A stretch of 32,795 nucleotides of DNA, from assembly GCA_900541135.1 (NCBI GenBank), contig UQIG01000026.1, positions 1-32,795 on the forward strand, given 5' to 3'. Below the pieces are notes generated by a model. That model made no database searches, was not told the origin of the DNA, and saw only the letters and a list, made by a program, of their open reading frames with translations. How positions within the stretch are numbered: position 1 is the stretch's first letter; every line of letters starts with the position of its first letter. Of this stretch, positions 14,337 through 22,979 are shown piece after piece. This stretch comes from an uncultured Collinsella sp. GTDB taxonomy: Bacteria > Actinomycetota > Coriobacteriia > Coriobacteriales > Coriobacteriaceae. The position numbers were made by a program, and so were the translations under genes.

Positions 14337-14929
14337 CCCGGAAAGCCTGTCTGGCGCAAGGCTTCGTAGAGGACGATGGCGGCGCTGTTGGAGAGGTTGA
14401 GTGCACTGATGCGGTAGTCGTTCGGGTTGACGAAGTTGCCGCAGATGTCCTGTTGAAGGATGGTCTCGTGGCTGTCCTCGGTATGCCCCAGCGACTCCTC
14501 GTGGGCTTCCCAGGCCTCGGCGTTATCGAGTGAGTCACAATCGCGCAGCATCGGGATGCGCTCGCAGCGCTCGGACGCCGCGGCAAGCAGCGGCTCGGGA
14601 ATGCCCGAGCTCTCGCTGCCAAAGACCAAGTAGTCTCCATCGCGGTAGGTACTCTGCGCATAGGTGCGGCGTGCCTTTTTGGTCAGCAGATGCAGGCGCT
14701 CGTCGGCAGGGGAGAGGCCGTTGCGCGCAAGGAAATCCTCCCAGCCGGCATAGGTCGTCACGTCCAAGTTTTGCCAGTAGCCCAGGCCGGCGCGACGTAC
14801 CGTCTTGTCATCGAGCGAAAACCCCAGCGGCTCCACCAGATGCAGGCGGGCGCCGGTGACCACGCAGGTGCGGCCGATATTGCCCGTATTGGCCGGAATC
14901 TCGGGCGCATACAGCACAATGTTGAACAT
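14330..14929 (-). CDS. trmL: tRNA (cytidine/uridine-34-2'-O)-methyltransferase TrmL
   Basis: The 199-residue protein is a SPOUT (knotted) methyltransferase that 2'-O-methylates the wobble base of some leucine tRNAs. It starts MFNIVLYAPEIPANTGNIGRTC with the TrmL signature. LVFGSESSGIPEPLL and the knot region ALNLSNSAAIVLYEALRQTGFPG follow. ATG 14929 was chosen because AAGGAG precedes it; a longer frame to 15013 looks non-coding. TrmL is usually about 155-160 residues. Here 45 residues (about 129-174, DSLDNAEAWEAHEESLGHTED...) sit inside the normally short segment before the knot. The TGA stop is supplied by a GGGACAG palindrome. Methylation would occur in the cytoplasm; it lies downstream of the CobW gene but behind its terminator. 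Confidence 0.85.
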   Translation of the reverse strand: MFNIVLYAPEIPANTGNIGRTCVVTGARLHLVEPLGFSLDDKTVRRAGLGYWQNLDVTTYAGWEDFLARNGLSPADERLHLLTKKARRTYAQSTYRDGDYLVFGSESSGIPEPLLAAASERCERIPMLRDCDSLDNAEAWEAHEESLGHTEDSHETILQQDICGNFVNPNDYRISALNLSNSAAIVLYEALRQTGFPGM

Positions 14930-14952
14930 GAATCTCCTTGGCTCAGAACGAA

Positions 14953-14992
14953 AAACCACCACGAAGGGCACAGTGCACCTTCGTGGTGGTTT
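14953..14992 (-). terminator. Intrinsic terminator after the CobW-like gene
   Basis: On the minus strand AAACCACCACGAAGG (14992-14978) pairs with its complement (14967-14953) and runs into TTTTT. It separates the CobW-like gene from trmL, so trmL likely has its own promoter. Confidence 0.8.
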
Positions 14993-15031
14993 GGCGGTTA
15001 CGTAGGCGGACAAATGCCCGCTTGGATAAAC

Positions 15032-16162
15032 CTAGGCGCGGTGCCAGTCGGTCAGACAGGCGTCGAGGGAGGCGATGAGCGCATCCTTGTCCATGTGACG
15101 GCCGATGATGCACAGGCTCGTCATGCGGTCGCCCGTCTCGTCGTCCCAAATCTGCATGATCTCGGGGTTCTCGTCGATAATCTTCTGCTTCTCGCCTTCG
15201 GGCGCCGAATCGACAAACAGGCCGTTCTCCATCAAGCGCATCTGGTGTCCGGCCTGCTCGAACATGTAGCACATGTCCGGATCGCCGGTCTGCCACAGCG
15301 GACCCTTGACGCGAATGACTTCGTCGGGCCACTCCTGCTCAACAAAATTGGTGAACTTCTGCAGGTCAAACGGCTTGCGGCGCGAGTACACAAAAGTCTC
15401 GATGTCGTACTCGAGCACCTCGGGGTCGTCGTGCTCCTCAGGATGCTCCATGGCCTCGATCCAGGCGGCGGAGTTGTAGGCGCGCATAAAGTCGAAGCGG
15501 TCGGTATCGAGCAACTCCTCCATGGGGACCTCACCGTTCTGAGCCTCGACAATCACGGCGTCCTTCTGCAGGCTGCGCACGATGGCCTTGAGCTCGGCGA
15601 TCTGCTCAGGGCTCACGGTATCGGTCTTGTTGAGGATCAGCGTGGAGCAGAACTCGATCTGCTGGATGAGCAGGCTTTCGATGTCGTCCTCGTCGATATC
15701 CTCAGCCAGCAGGTTGCGACCGCCGTTGAACTCGTCGTACATGCGGGCGCAGTCGACCACGGCCACGATGTTGTCGAGCGCAAGCTTGGGCTCGCCGCCC
15801 ACCTTGGCCTCGTCGCAGAAGCTCGAGATGGTGTAGGCGATGGGGATAGGCTCGCAGATACCCGAGGCCTCGATGATGATGTAGTCGAACTTGCCCGAAT
15901 CGGCGATGCCCTGCAGCTGGTTGGCAAGGTCGTCCGAAAGCGTGCAGCAGATGCAGCCGTTGGTGAGCGGGATGAGGTCGTCGGTCTCGGAAAGGCCGCC
16001 GTCGGCGATGAGGCTGGCGTCGACGTTGATCTCGCCGATATCGTTGACGATCACGGCGGCGCGGATGCCGCCGTCGTTAGCGAGGATGTGGTTGAGCAGT
16101 GTGGTCTTGCCGGCACCGAGGTATCCGGTAAGCATGATGATCTTCACGGGTTTGTTGGGCAT
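15032..16162 (-). CDS. COG0523/CobW-family GTP-binding metal chaperone
   Basis: The 376-residue protein is a G3E GTPase of the COG0523 group, whose members deliver metals (zinc, cobalt) to enzymes. Walker A is GYLGAGKT (13-20). The metal-binding motif is GCICC (69-73). IIEASGICEPIPIA and LILNKTDTVSPEQI (NKxD) follow. The C-terminal CobW_C domain has VIRVKGPLWQTGDP and a repeated MCYMFEQAG. ATG 16162 follows AAAGGAGGG with good spacing; an ATG at 16183 lies before that site and is disfavoured. Which metal and which client are not shown; no Zur box was identified. Confidence 0.85.
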   Translation of the reverse strand: MPNKPVKIIMLTGYLGAGKTTLLNHILANDGGIRAAVIVNDIGEINVDASLIADGGLSETDDLIPLTNGCICCTLSDDLANQLQGIADSGKFDYIIIEASGICEPIPIAYTISSFCDEAKVGGEPKLALDNIVAVVDCARMYDEFNGGRNLLAEDIDEDDIESLLIQQIEFCSTLILNKTDTVSPEQIAELKAIVRSLQKDAVIVEAQNGEVPMEELLDTDRFDFMRAYNSAAWIEAMEHPEEHDDPEVLEYDIETFVYSRRKPFDLQKFTNFVEQEWPDEVIRVKGPLWQTGDPDMCYMFEQAGHQMRLMENGLFVDSAPEGEKQKIIDENPEIMQIWDDETGDRMTSLCIIGRHMDKDALIASLDACLTDWHRA

Positions 16163-16248
16163 GTGCCCTCCTTTGTTAGACATGGCTTACAGTTGAATCT
16201 TATGCCAAACGCCTGCTCTTATACCCACGCGCCGGCAAATAACACAGG

Positions 16249-16590
16249 CTACTCCCAGGCTCCCCATACATCGGGGCAATAACCGACGGTGGCCTTTTTG
16301 CCGTTGCGCACGATGGGCTCGGCTAGAACCTGCTGGTTCTCGAGCAACTTGTCGAAGCGCTGGCTAGGGGTGAGGTGCTGGATGAGCGCGAGCGTCTCCT
16401 CGTCCTTGGCCTTGGGGTTGAGCAGCTTGTCGATGCCGCCGACCGCCTGCATCACGCTCGTGAGCTCGCCTTTGCTCATCTCCTTTTCCTTAAGGTCGAT
16501 AAACTGCACCTTGATGCGGCGCTCCTTAAAATAGCGCTGGGCCTTCTTGGTATCGAAGGACTTCTTGGTGCCAAAAATCTGGATATTCAT
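16249..16590 (-). CDS. ArsC/Spx-family thioredoxin-fold protein lacking both cysteines
   Basis: The 113-residue protein follows the ArsC/Spx/YffB fold: MNIQIFGTKKSFDTKKAQRYFKERRI, then FIDLKEKEMSKGEL, a LNPKAKDEETLALIQHLTP segment, and a C-terminal LAEPIVRNGKKATVGYCPDVW. The catalytic CxxC(K/R) motif of arsenate reductases would fall at residues 11-14, where Ser11 and Thr14 stand instead. It is therefore unlikely to reduce arsenate by the normal route and may be a YffB/Spx-like partner protein. Start ATG 16590 has only a weak GGCGGA site. It lies 11 bases after the FMN flavoprotein gene, so they likely form one transcript. Confidence 0.75.
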   Translation of the reverse strand: MNIQIFGTKKSFDTKKAQRYFKERRIKVQFIDLKEKEMSKGELTSVMQAVGGIDKLLNPKAKDEETLALIQHLTPSQRFDKLLENQQVLAEPIVRNGKKATVGYCPDVWGAWE

Positions 16591-16601
16591 GTTCCGCCGT
16601 T

Positions 16602-17225
16602 CTAACGAATGAAGTTGGTGCGCTCGCGATCGGCTTCGGGGGCTTCGATGCCGGCAGCCTGCCCTGCCTCGATACAATGCAGGAGCCAAGCCATGTTCTT
16701 GCCGATGTTGCGCATGGTGGCCAGGCCCTCGGCGTCCTGGGCGGCCTCGCCCGGCATGGCACCAAAGACGTTGTTCCAGTATGTGGAGGCCACCACGGGC
16801 ATCTGGTTGATAGTGAAGTATTTGTTGAGTACATCGAAGGTGGTCGACGTGCCGCCGCGACGGGCGACGGCGACCGCGGCACCCGGCTTGTGCACAAAGG
16901 CCTTGCTGCCAGCATAGAATGCGCGGTCGAGAGCCGAGAGGATGCGTCCGCTGGGATGCGCATAGTAGACGGGGGAGCCAAAGACAAAGCCATCTGCCTG
17001 CTCGGCGGCAGCGATGAGCTCGTTCACCACGTCGTCGTCAAAGGTGCAGCGACCGCCAAGCTTGCCGCACTGACCGCAGCCGATGCAGTCGCGGATGGGC
17101 TTGGCGCCCAGTTGGAATACCTCGCTGTCGATGCCCTCGGCTTTAAGTTGCTCGGCGACTTCGGCGAGCGCGCGAGCGGTGTTGCCGTTTGCCTTGGGGC
17201 TGCCATTGACCAAAAGAACCTTCAT
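16602..17225 (-). CDS. FMN-binding flavodoxin-like reductase with iron-sulfur-like cysteines
   Basis: The 207-residue protein has the NADPH-dependent FMN reductase fold: MKVLLVNGSPKANGNTARAL (FMN phosphate loop), VFGSPVYYAHPSG and AFYAGSK. A CIGCGQCGKLGGRC segment could hold an iron-sulfur cluster, as in iron-sulfur flavoproteins of anaerobes. The likely role is electron transfer or reduction of small molecules. The start is ATG 17225, preceded by AGGGAG at six bases; the GTG at 17228 is not needed. Translation appears coupled to the downstream ArsC-like gene across 11 bases. Confidence 0.85.
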   Translation of the reverse strand: MKVLLVNGSPKANGNTARALAEVAEQLKAEGIDSEVFQLGAKPIRDCIGCGQCGKLGGRCTFDDDVVNELIAAAEQADGFVFGSPVYYAHPSGRILSALDRAFYAGSKAFVHKPGAAVAVARRGGTSTTFDVLNKYFTINQMPVVASTYWNNVFGAMPGEAAQDAEGLATMRNIGKNMAWLLHCIEAGQAAGIEAPEADRERTNFIR

Positions 17226-17299
17226 CACAAACTCCCTCTGCTGTTGGTGACTTCTGCAGAGGATTATCGCACGATGGGGGAGGCGGTGCGGGCGTGGTG

Positions 17300-18829
17300 C
17301 TAATCCAGTTTGGTACCTGGCACCTGCACGGCTTTCCCGAGCAACACTTTGAGCTCGTTCAAAATGGAAACGGGCTGTCGGTCGACGGTATCCAGATGAA
17401 GCGTGGCCACGCGAAGGGGCGGCTGATATTCAAACGAGCCAAAGAGCACGGGAGAGCCCAGGAACCGCTCGATTTCCTTTGCGATCGCGTCGGTCTCTTC
17501 GGGATCGAATTCGTCGAAAAGCGCCACGAACATCGGTCCGGTCGAGCGGAACAGACGACCCTTACCGCGCGAACAATCCATGAGGCAGGCGGCGCTCTCC
17601 GCCAAAACGCGGTCGCCTGCATCAAAGCCAAAGCGGGCATTGACCTGAGCGATATCGTCGATTTTAATGGCGACCAAGCCCGCCTTGCGCGCGACGCGAC
17701 GCATTTCGCCAATGGCGTTGACCAGGGCGTGGATGTCGCCCAGGCCGGTCACGGAATCGGTCGTATCTGCCAAGCTGCGGTTGATAATCATGCCCACGTA
17801 CATGTTGGGCTCGGTATCGGTGCCGTCCAAGCGGTAGCCCGTGCAGTCGCAAAGCACGTATGCTTCGGTGGCATCCATCACGCGATACTGCATGTAGTGG
17901 AAGTGCCACGTACCGTTTATCACCATGTCGAGCTCGGCGCGTACGTTGTCGCAGTCCTCGGGATGAACGCGGGCAAGCCACATGTCGACCGAGTTGAAAG
18001 GGTGCTGGGAAGGCAGATCAAAATCGCGCACGGCGTTGACCGACCATTGCGATTCTCCCGTATCGAGGTTAAGGATAAACGGATAGCGTGTCTCGGAGCT
18101 CATGGAGATCGCCTGGAACACGCGGTCGTTGCAAGGAAGTTGATCGGCAATCGGCCGCATCGGCGCGTTGTCTTCTTTCGGTTGCTGCACGCGGTGCATG
18201 AGCTTGTAGCGATACATTTTGCGATCGGCATCCATTGTCATCTGGCGACGCGAATCGCCTGCAAGCGGGTCGACGTGCGAGCAACCAAAACTAAAACTGG
18301 CGATCATGGGCGCCTTGCCGTCCGATGTTGCCTCGACAAGATCGGTGCGTGTCCGCTCCAAGCGCTGCTCGAGCTCGGCTTCGCCTGTCGTGGGGGACAC
18401 GAGTACAAATTCGTCTCCACCGATACGGAACAGCAGGTCATCGTGCTCCATGGTCTCGGTGAGCGCATGACAGATGCCCAGAATATAGCGGTTGCCCTCG
18501 GCGTGGCCAAACTTATCGTTGCAGTGCTTGAGGTGATCGATGTCAATATAGGCGCAGGTGAAGGGGACGCCTTTGCGCCAGAGCTGATTGACATGGCGGT
18601 CGAGTCCACCGCGGTTGCCAAGATTGGTGAGCGAATCGATATAGGCGCTACGTTCGAGCAACTGGCGTTCTTGTTGCAAAACGGCGAGCGTTTTCTGCAG
18701 TTGCTCGCCGACGGCGCGCAACTCCGTGGGCAGCGCGTCAACGTCGAGCTCGGCGGTTGAGGCCCCGTTCGCAAGCCGCTGAAGATGGGCAATGATTGAC
18801 TGCTCGCCCATGCGATACGACTCGTTCAT
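17300..18829 (-). CDS. GGDEF-PAS-degenerate GGDEF diguanylate cyclase
   Basis: The 509-residue protein probably makes cyclic di-GMP. After a coiled coil (about 40-60), the first GGDEF domain has YIDSLTNLGNRGG, the metal-site CAYIDIDHLKHCNDKFGHAEGN and RIGGDEF at 137-141. The inhibitory RxxD site is absent (EHDD at that place). A PAS-like domain (about 245-340) follows and then a second GGDEF-like domain in which GGDEF is replaced (RSTGPMFVALF), so it is likely inactive. No membrane segment is seen, so it acts in the cytoplasm. AAGGAGG stands nine bases before ATG 18829. It is next to, and similar in order to, the larger protein at 18957. Confidence 0.85.
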   Translation of the reverse strand: MNESYRMGEQSIIAHLQRLANGASTAELDVDALPTELRAVGEQLQKTLAVLQQERQLLERSAYIDSLTNLGNRGGLDRHVNQLWRKGVPFTCAYIDIDHLKHCNDKFGHAEGNRYILGICHALTETMEHDDLLFRIGGDEFVLVSPTTGEAELEQRLERTRTDLVEATSDGKAPMIASFSFGCSHVDPLAGDSRRQMTMDADRKMYRYKLMHRVQQPKEDNAPMRPIADQLPCNDRVFQAISMSSETRYPFILNLDTGESQWSVNAVRDFDLPSQHPFNSVDMWLARVHPEDCDNVRAELDMVINGTWHFHYMQYRVMDATEAYVLCDCTGYRLDGTDTEPNMYVGMIINRSLADTTDSVTGLGDIHALVNAIGEMRRVARKAGLVAIKIDDIAQVNARFGFDAGDRVLAESAACLMDCSRGKGRLFRSTGPMFVALFDEFDPEETDAIAKEIERFLGSPVLFGSFEYQPPLRVATLHLDTVDRQPVSILNELKVLLGKAVQVPGTKLD

Positions 18830-18866
18830 GATGGATAACCTCCTTGGGTGACAGGATGCTCCGTAT

Positions 18867-18899
18867 CATATCCCCAATTCGGTTTGAATTGGGGATATG
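18867..18899. repeat. Perfect inverted repeat between the two cyclase genes
   Basis: CATATCCCCAATTC (18867-18880) and its exact complement (18886-18899) form a 14-bp stem with a five-base loop. No T-run follows on either strand. Next to it, TTAGCCAATGGGGACAAATG (18902-18921) resembles the GGGGAC core, so it may be a worn member of the same element family. Confidence 0.6.
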
Positions 18900-18956
18900 A
18901 GTTAGCCAATGGGGACAAATGCTCCCCTAGACGGTGGTGTTTTGCGCGCGAGCGTA

Positions 18957-21674
18957 TCAGTTGTTATTGCCACCATCGAACAATGCCTCAAAATCCTTCG
19001 CCGGCATGGGGCAGTGGTAGAGGAAGCCCTGAGCGTAGCGGGCGCCCATCTGGCGCAGCAGCTGTGCCTGCTCATTTGTCTCGATGCCTTCGACCACAAC
19101 GGGCAGGTGCAACGATTGCGCCATCTCGAGCATAGACGACACGATCTGGGAGCTCCGGTTGTCGGTTTTCCCATCAGGCAAAAAGGTGCGGTCGAGCTTG
19201 ATAACATCGACGTTGACGTTCTTGAGCATTGCGAGCGTGGACTGGCCGGTGCCAAAGTCGTCCATATAGGTCGAAAAGCCCTGATTATGCAGGTCTGCCG
19301 TCAGCTTGTCCACCGCCTCGGATTCTCCGGTATAGGCGGTTTCGGTGATTTCGATGCGCATGAGCTCGGGCGGCAGGTTGTACTGAGCAGCCAGTGCGCT
19401 CATGTGTTTGGCGACATCGCAGGCGAGGATGTCGACACGCGACACGTTAAGGGAAATCGGAATTACGCGAAGCCCCTGGTCGATGCGCTTGCGCAGCCAC
19501 GAGGCGACACCCTGCCAAATGTACTTGTCGAGCGTCACCACAAAGCCGCTTTCCTCGAGCGCCGGGATAAAGGACGCGGGCGGAATTAACGATCCATCTT
19601 TGTCGATCCAGCGTGTGAGCGCCTCGGCGCCAATGATCTCGCCGGTTTCCATATCAACCAGTGGCTGCAGGTAGTAGGTGATGCGGTCGTTTGAGAGCGC
19701 ATACTGGAACTCGGTGAGGGTGCGGTGAAACGCAACCTCGCGCTTGTATTCCTCGGGGCGAAAGACGGCAATGCGATCCTTAAAGTCGTTTTTCGCGCGC
19801 CGATTGGTAAACATGGCCTTGGCCTGTGCATCGATGGTGATTTCCTCGTTGGAGTCGATGGGGTAGACACCCATGGACGGCCAGAAACCTACGCCGTTAT
19901 CATGCTTGGCCACGGCCTCGCGAACGCGGTTATAGATTTTATGGACGGTGTCGTGCTCAAAGGGGATGAGTACGCAAAAGTCATCTTGGCCCCAGTACCC
20001 TGCGACGCCCATGTCGGCATTCTCGATGTCCTTGAGGACCGTGCCCACATCGGCGAGCATGCGGTCGCCCTCGGCCTGTCCGTGCCATTCGTTGAACAGC
20101 CGCATGTGTCCCATGTCGACGGTGGCGATACACCAAGCGCCGTCGTGCCCTGTCCTCAGAAATGCGTTGGCACGCCGCATAAACTCGCTGGGTCGATAGA
20201 GGCCCGTGAGCGTATCGATGCGTTCGGCGACGGCGCTTTTGCGCTCAATCTCAGGTATGGGGAGGCTGTCGTTGGGAACAAGCCCGCCGGCCGCACGAAG
20301 ACGACGGTCGAGCTCGCCTAAAACGGCGGTCGCTTGATTGATTAAGCGCTCGTAAAAGGCCGGAACGACGAGGCAGACGGGGGTAATGGTATCGCCCGCG
20401 ATTTGAACAGGAGCGAAAACGGCTTCTTTAAGATGATGGGTCAGTTGCTCGAATGCCTCGTGGCCCAACTCGTTGCTAAGCACGACGAACTGGGCGTTTC
20501 GTGAGCGGAAGACGCGACTCCTGCCGCGGGTGATCGACAACATGCGGCCTGCGTATTCGGCGAGCATGTTGTCGACAGCCTCGGCCCCATAGAGCTCGTT
20601 GAGCTTTGCCGTGCCGCGAACGCGGACCGCTATAAGCCCCGTCTCGCAACGGTCGCGACGGCAGGCATCGATAGCGTTGATCAGCATACGCTGCGTTCCG
20701 AGGCCCGTAGCGGCGTCGACGGTTTCGGCAAGCGAGTGGTTGACGAGCTCGCCGACATAGAGCGAGGGGGTATTTCCGTCGCCGTCGATACGAAACCCGC
20801 GAGCGCGGCAAAGGACGTAGTCGCCCGCGGCATTGCGCATACGGTACTGCATGACGCGGCGGTGTTTGGAGCCGTTGTAGATTTGGTCGATATCGCTGGT
20901 ATAGGCCTCAAGGTCATCGGGATGGACACGCGTTTTCCAGTAATCGTGGCAGTTGTCGATATGCTCGGAAGGAAGACCGAGATCGCGCAAGGCGCCTTGT
21001 GACCAAAGGGTGCGATGCTTGTCCAAGTTCTCGATAGAGCAATAACGGCCTTCGTTGAGCATCGAAAAGGCATCGAAAACGCGGTCGCTTATTTCGAAGT
21101 CGTCGGCGTGGACTTGCACGATATTGCGTCGATCAAGGTGCATGGCATGGCGCAGCTTGTAGTCGTACATGCGATGGTCGGCATCGAGTGTCATGCGATT
21201 GGAGGCTTCGCCCAGGGCGGGGTCGGCGTGTGCCACTCCGTAGCTAAACGAATGAGGCATCTCGGAATCGTTGTTTTTGAGCAGGATCATTCGGCAGTGT
21301 CTCAGACGTTCGGCGAGGTCGTCCTCGGTCGCAATCGTAGATAGGATGGCAAACTCGTCGCCGCCTATGCGAAACGCCGCCTCGTCCACTTTCATATACA
21401 GTTTGAGATAGAGGCTTACCTGTAAGATATAGCGGTTGCCCTCGTCATGCCCAAAGACGTCGTTGCAGTGCTTGAGATTGTCGATATCGATGAACGCCAT
21501 GGTAACGGGGGTGTCCTGCCCCCAGAGCTCCTCGAGGGAGCGGGCAAAGCCGCCGCGGTTGCCAAGTCCGGTAAGCTGGTCGGTAAAGGCGGTCCTAATC
21601 AGATCATCCTGACGCTCGAGAAGGTCACGGACGGTCCTTTCGAGCGTTTCGGTGTAATTGCTGACAGTATCCAT
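18957..21674 (-). CDS. GGDEF-PAS-GGDEF-GGDEF-EAL cyclic di-GMP protein
   Basis: The 905-residue protein combines cyclase and phosphodiesterase domains. The first GGDEF domain is intact (RIGGDEF, 104-108), without the RxxD inhibitory site. A PAS domain spans about 210-310. A degenerate GGDEF-like domain covers about 320-440, and a third is at 485-640 with GQDDF in place of GGDEF. The EAL domain starts near 665 and keeps the full metal and base set: EAL (684-686), Asn743, Glu775, Asp805, Asp806, Lys826 and Glu862. It probably makes and breaks cyclic di-GMP. No membrane segment is seen. The ribosome binding site before ATG 21674 is weak. The front half parallels the adjacent 509-residue protein, suggesting duplication. 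Confidence 0.88.
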   Translation of the reverse strand: MDTVSNYTETLERTVRDLLERQDDLIRTAFTDQLTGLGNRGGFARSLEELWGQDTPVTMAFIDIDNLKHCNDVFGHDEGNRYILQVSLYLKLYMKVDEAAFRIGGDEFAILSTIATEDDLAERLRHCRMILLKNNDSEMPHSFSYGVAHADPALGEASNRMTLDADHRMYDYKLRHAMHLDRRNIVQVHADDFEISDRVFDAFSMLNEGRYCSIENLDKHRTLWSQGALRDLGLPSEHIDNCHDYWKTRVHPDDLEAYTSDIDQIYNGSKHRRVMQYRMRNAAGDYVLCRARGFRIDGDGNTPSLYVGELVNHSLAETVDAATGLGTQRMLINAIDACRRDRCETGLIAVRVRGTAKLNELYGAEAVDNMLAEYAGRMLSITRGRSRVFRSRNAQFVVLSNELGHEAFEQLTHHLKEAVFAPVQIAGDTITPVCLVVPAFYERLINQATAVLGELDRRLRAAGGLVPNDSLPIPEIERKSAVAERIDTLTGLYRPSEFMRRANAFLRTGHDGAWCIATVDMGHMRLFNEWHGQAEGDRMLADVGTVLKDIENADMGVAGYWGQDDFCVLIPFEHDTVHKIYNRVREAVAKHDNGVGFWPSMGVYPIDSNEEITIDAQAKAMFTNRRAKNDFKDRIAVFRPEEYKREVAFHRTLTEFQYALSNDRITYYLQPLVDMETGEIIGAEALTRWIDKDGSLIPPASFIPALEESGFVVTLDKYIWQGVASWLRKRIDQGLRVIPISLNVSRVDILACDVAKHMSALAAQYNLPPELMRIEITETAYTGESEAVDKLTADLHNQGFSTYMDDFGTGQSTLAMLKNVNVDVIKLDRTFLPDGKTDNRSSQIVSSMLEMAQSLHLPVVVEGIETNEQAQLLRQMGARYAQGFLYHCPMPAKDFEALFDGGNNN

Positions 21675-21947
21675 GTTCTAAGCGGCTTTCTGAGGTCGGG
21701 GCGGATTGCGTCGGGCGAGCTCGTTGTGTACACGCGTCGTTGCTCGGCGTTTTGCGTGTATCCAGGCCCCGCCTTGCTGCGTTGTTGAGTTACTTTGCCG
21801 GCTAATGTTCGTTGTTGATAACTGCTGCGTAGTATAAACAACAGCGCACAATTATATATGGGCGCACATGCTGTGGGCGGCTATTATTCGACAAGCGGTA
21901 GCGCGGCGATGCGATGTTCGATAAAAATGCGACTGAGACGATATATG

Positions 21948-21976
21948 TTGACGGGTATACTTGTCCCGTTTTAAAA
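21948..21976 (+). promoter_or_regulatory. Possible promoter of the patatin-like gene
   Basis: TTGACG (21948-21953) and TTAAAA (21971-21976) are spaced 17 bp, ending 22 bases before the start codon. The -10 match is poor. Confidence 0.4.
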
Positions 21977-21997
21977 CGCAGGAACGGAGATGGTCGC

Positions 21998-22867
21998 ATG
22001 GCACAGCCGAATACGACGCGCACGGTGGGGCTCGCGCTCGAGGGAGGCGGCTACCGCGGTATGTATACGGCGGGCGTGCTCGACGTTTGGATGGAGCACG
22101 GTTTGACCTGCGACCATATGGTGGGCGTCTCGGCGGGCGCGGCGTTTGGCTACAACTTTAAATCGCGCCAGATCGGCCGCGCCATTCGCTACAACAAGGC
22201 CTATTGTGCCGATAGGCGCTATGCGAGCGTGACGAGCTGGTTGCGAACCGGTGACATGTTCAATGCCGATTTTGCCTATCACGAGGTACCCATCGAGCGC
22301 GATCCCATCGACCTGGAGACATATCGCGCCTGCCCCATGCGGTTTACGTGCGTGTGTACCGATATCGAGACAGGCAAGGCCGTCTACCACGACCTGCCCT
22401 ATGGCGACGAGAGGGATATCGAGTGGATCCGGGCGTCGTCGGCGATTCCCGTGGCGACGCGCCCCGTTGTCATTGAGGGGCATAAATATCTGGATGGTGG
22501 CGTGGCCGATTCCATTCCCAGCGCTTGGCTGTTTGCGCAGGGGTATGACCGCAATATCGTGGTGCTCACGCAGCCGGCGGGCTTTGTGAAGCAGCCCAAC
22601 AACGTGATGCCCATGCTGCGGCGCGTGTTCCGTCACTACCCGGAGTTTGTCGCAGCGCTTGAGCATCGGCATGAGGTCTACAATGCCACGCTCGATGACC
22701 TGGCACGCCGCGAGGCTGCCGGCGAAATCTTTGTAGTGCGGCCGAGCGAATCGGTGAAGGTGCCGTCGCTGTGCCGCGAACCGGATGAGCTCGAGCGCAT
22801 CTACCAGATCGGCCGCCACGATGCGGAAGCGACTTTGCCTGCGCTGGAGGCCTACCTAGCGGGGTAG
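21998..22867 (+). CDS. Patatin-like phospholipase
   Basis: The 289-residue protein has the patatin fold: oxyanion loop GGGYRG (16-21), nucleophile Ser45 in GVSAG (43-47) and the dyad Asp in YLDGGVADS (Asp166). The lipid or ester substrate is unknown. Bacterial homologues include the RssA group. ATG 21998 was chosen because ACGGAG lies eight bases before it and because homology begins here; the frame to 21914 looks non-coding. It is divergent from the large GGDEF-EAL gene and convergent with thiE. It has no signal peptide, so it acts inside the cell or through another export path. Confidence 0.82.
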   Translation: MAQPNTTRTVGLALEGGGYRGMYTAGVLDVWMEHGLTCDHMVGVSAGAAFGYNFKSRQIGRAIRYNKAYCADRRYASVTSWLRTGDMFNADFAYHEVPIERDPIDLETYRACPMRFTCVCTDIETGKAVYHDLPYGDERDIEWIRASSAIPVATRPVVIEGHKYLDGGVADSIPSAWLFAQGYDRNIVVLTQPAGFVKQPNNVMPMLRRVFRHYPEFVAALEHRHEVYNATLDDLARREAAGEIFVVRPSESVKVPSLCREPDELERIYQIGRHDAEATLPALEAYLAG

Positions 22868-22889
22868 AGCAACTTGCCGTGTGCTCGGC

Positions 22890-22935
22890 GGAAAGCGCAT
22901 CCCGGAATGGACGTCCAAACTGGGATGCGCTTTCC
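22890..22935. terminator. Bidirectional terminator hairpin, patatin gene / thiE
   Basis: GGAAAGCGCATCCC (22890-22903) and its exact complement (22922-22935) form a 14-bp stem with an 18-base loop, between convergent genes. T-runs are weak. Confidence 0.7.
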
Positions 22936-22979
22936 ATTGCTGAAGATATGAGGCCGCGGAGCAGCTGCTCGGCCTATGT

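Noticed and set aside
14690..16282. 530-residue plus-strand frame
   Set aside because: It is antisense to trmL and the CobW-like gene, both with clear motifs.
17294..18760. 488-residue plus-strand frame
   Set aside because: It is antisense to the GGDEF-PAS protein and shows no family signature.
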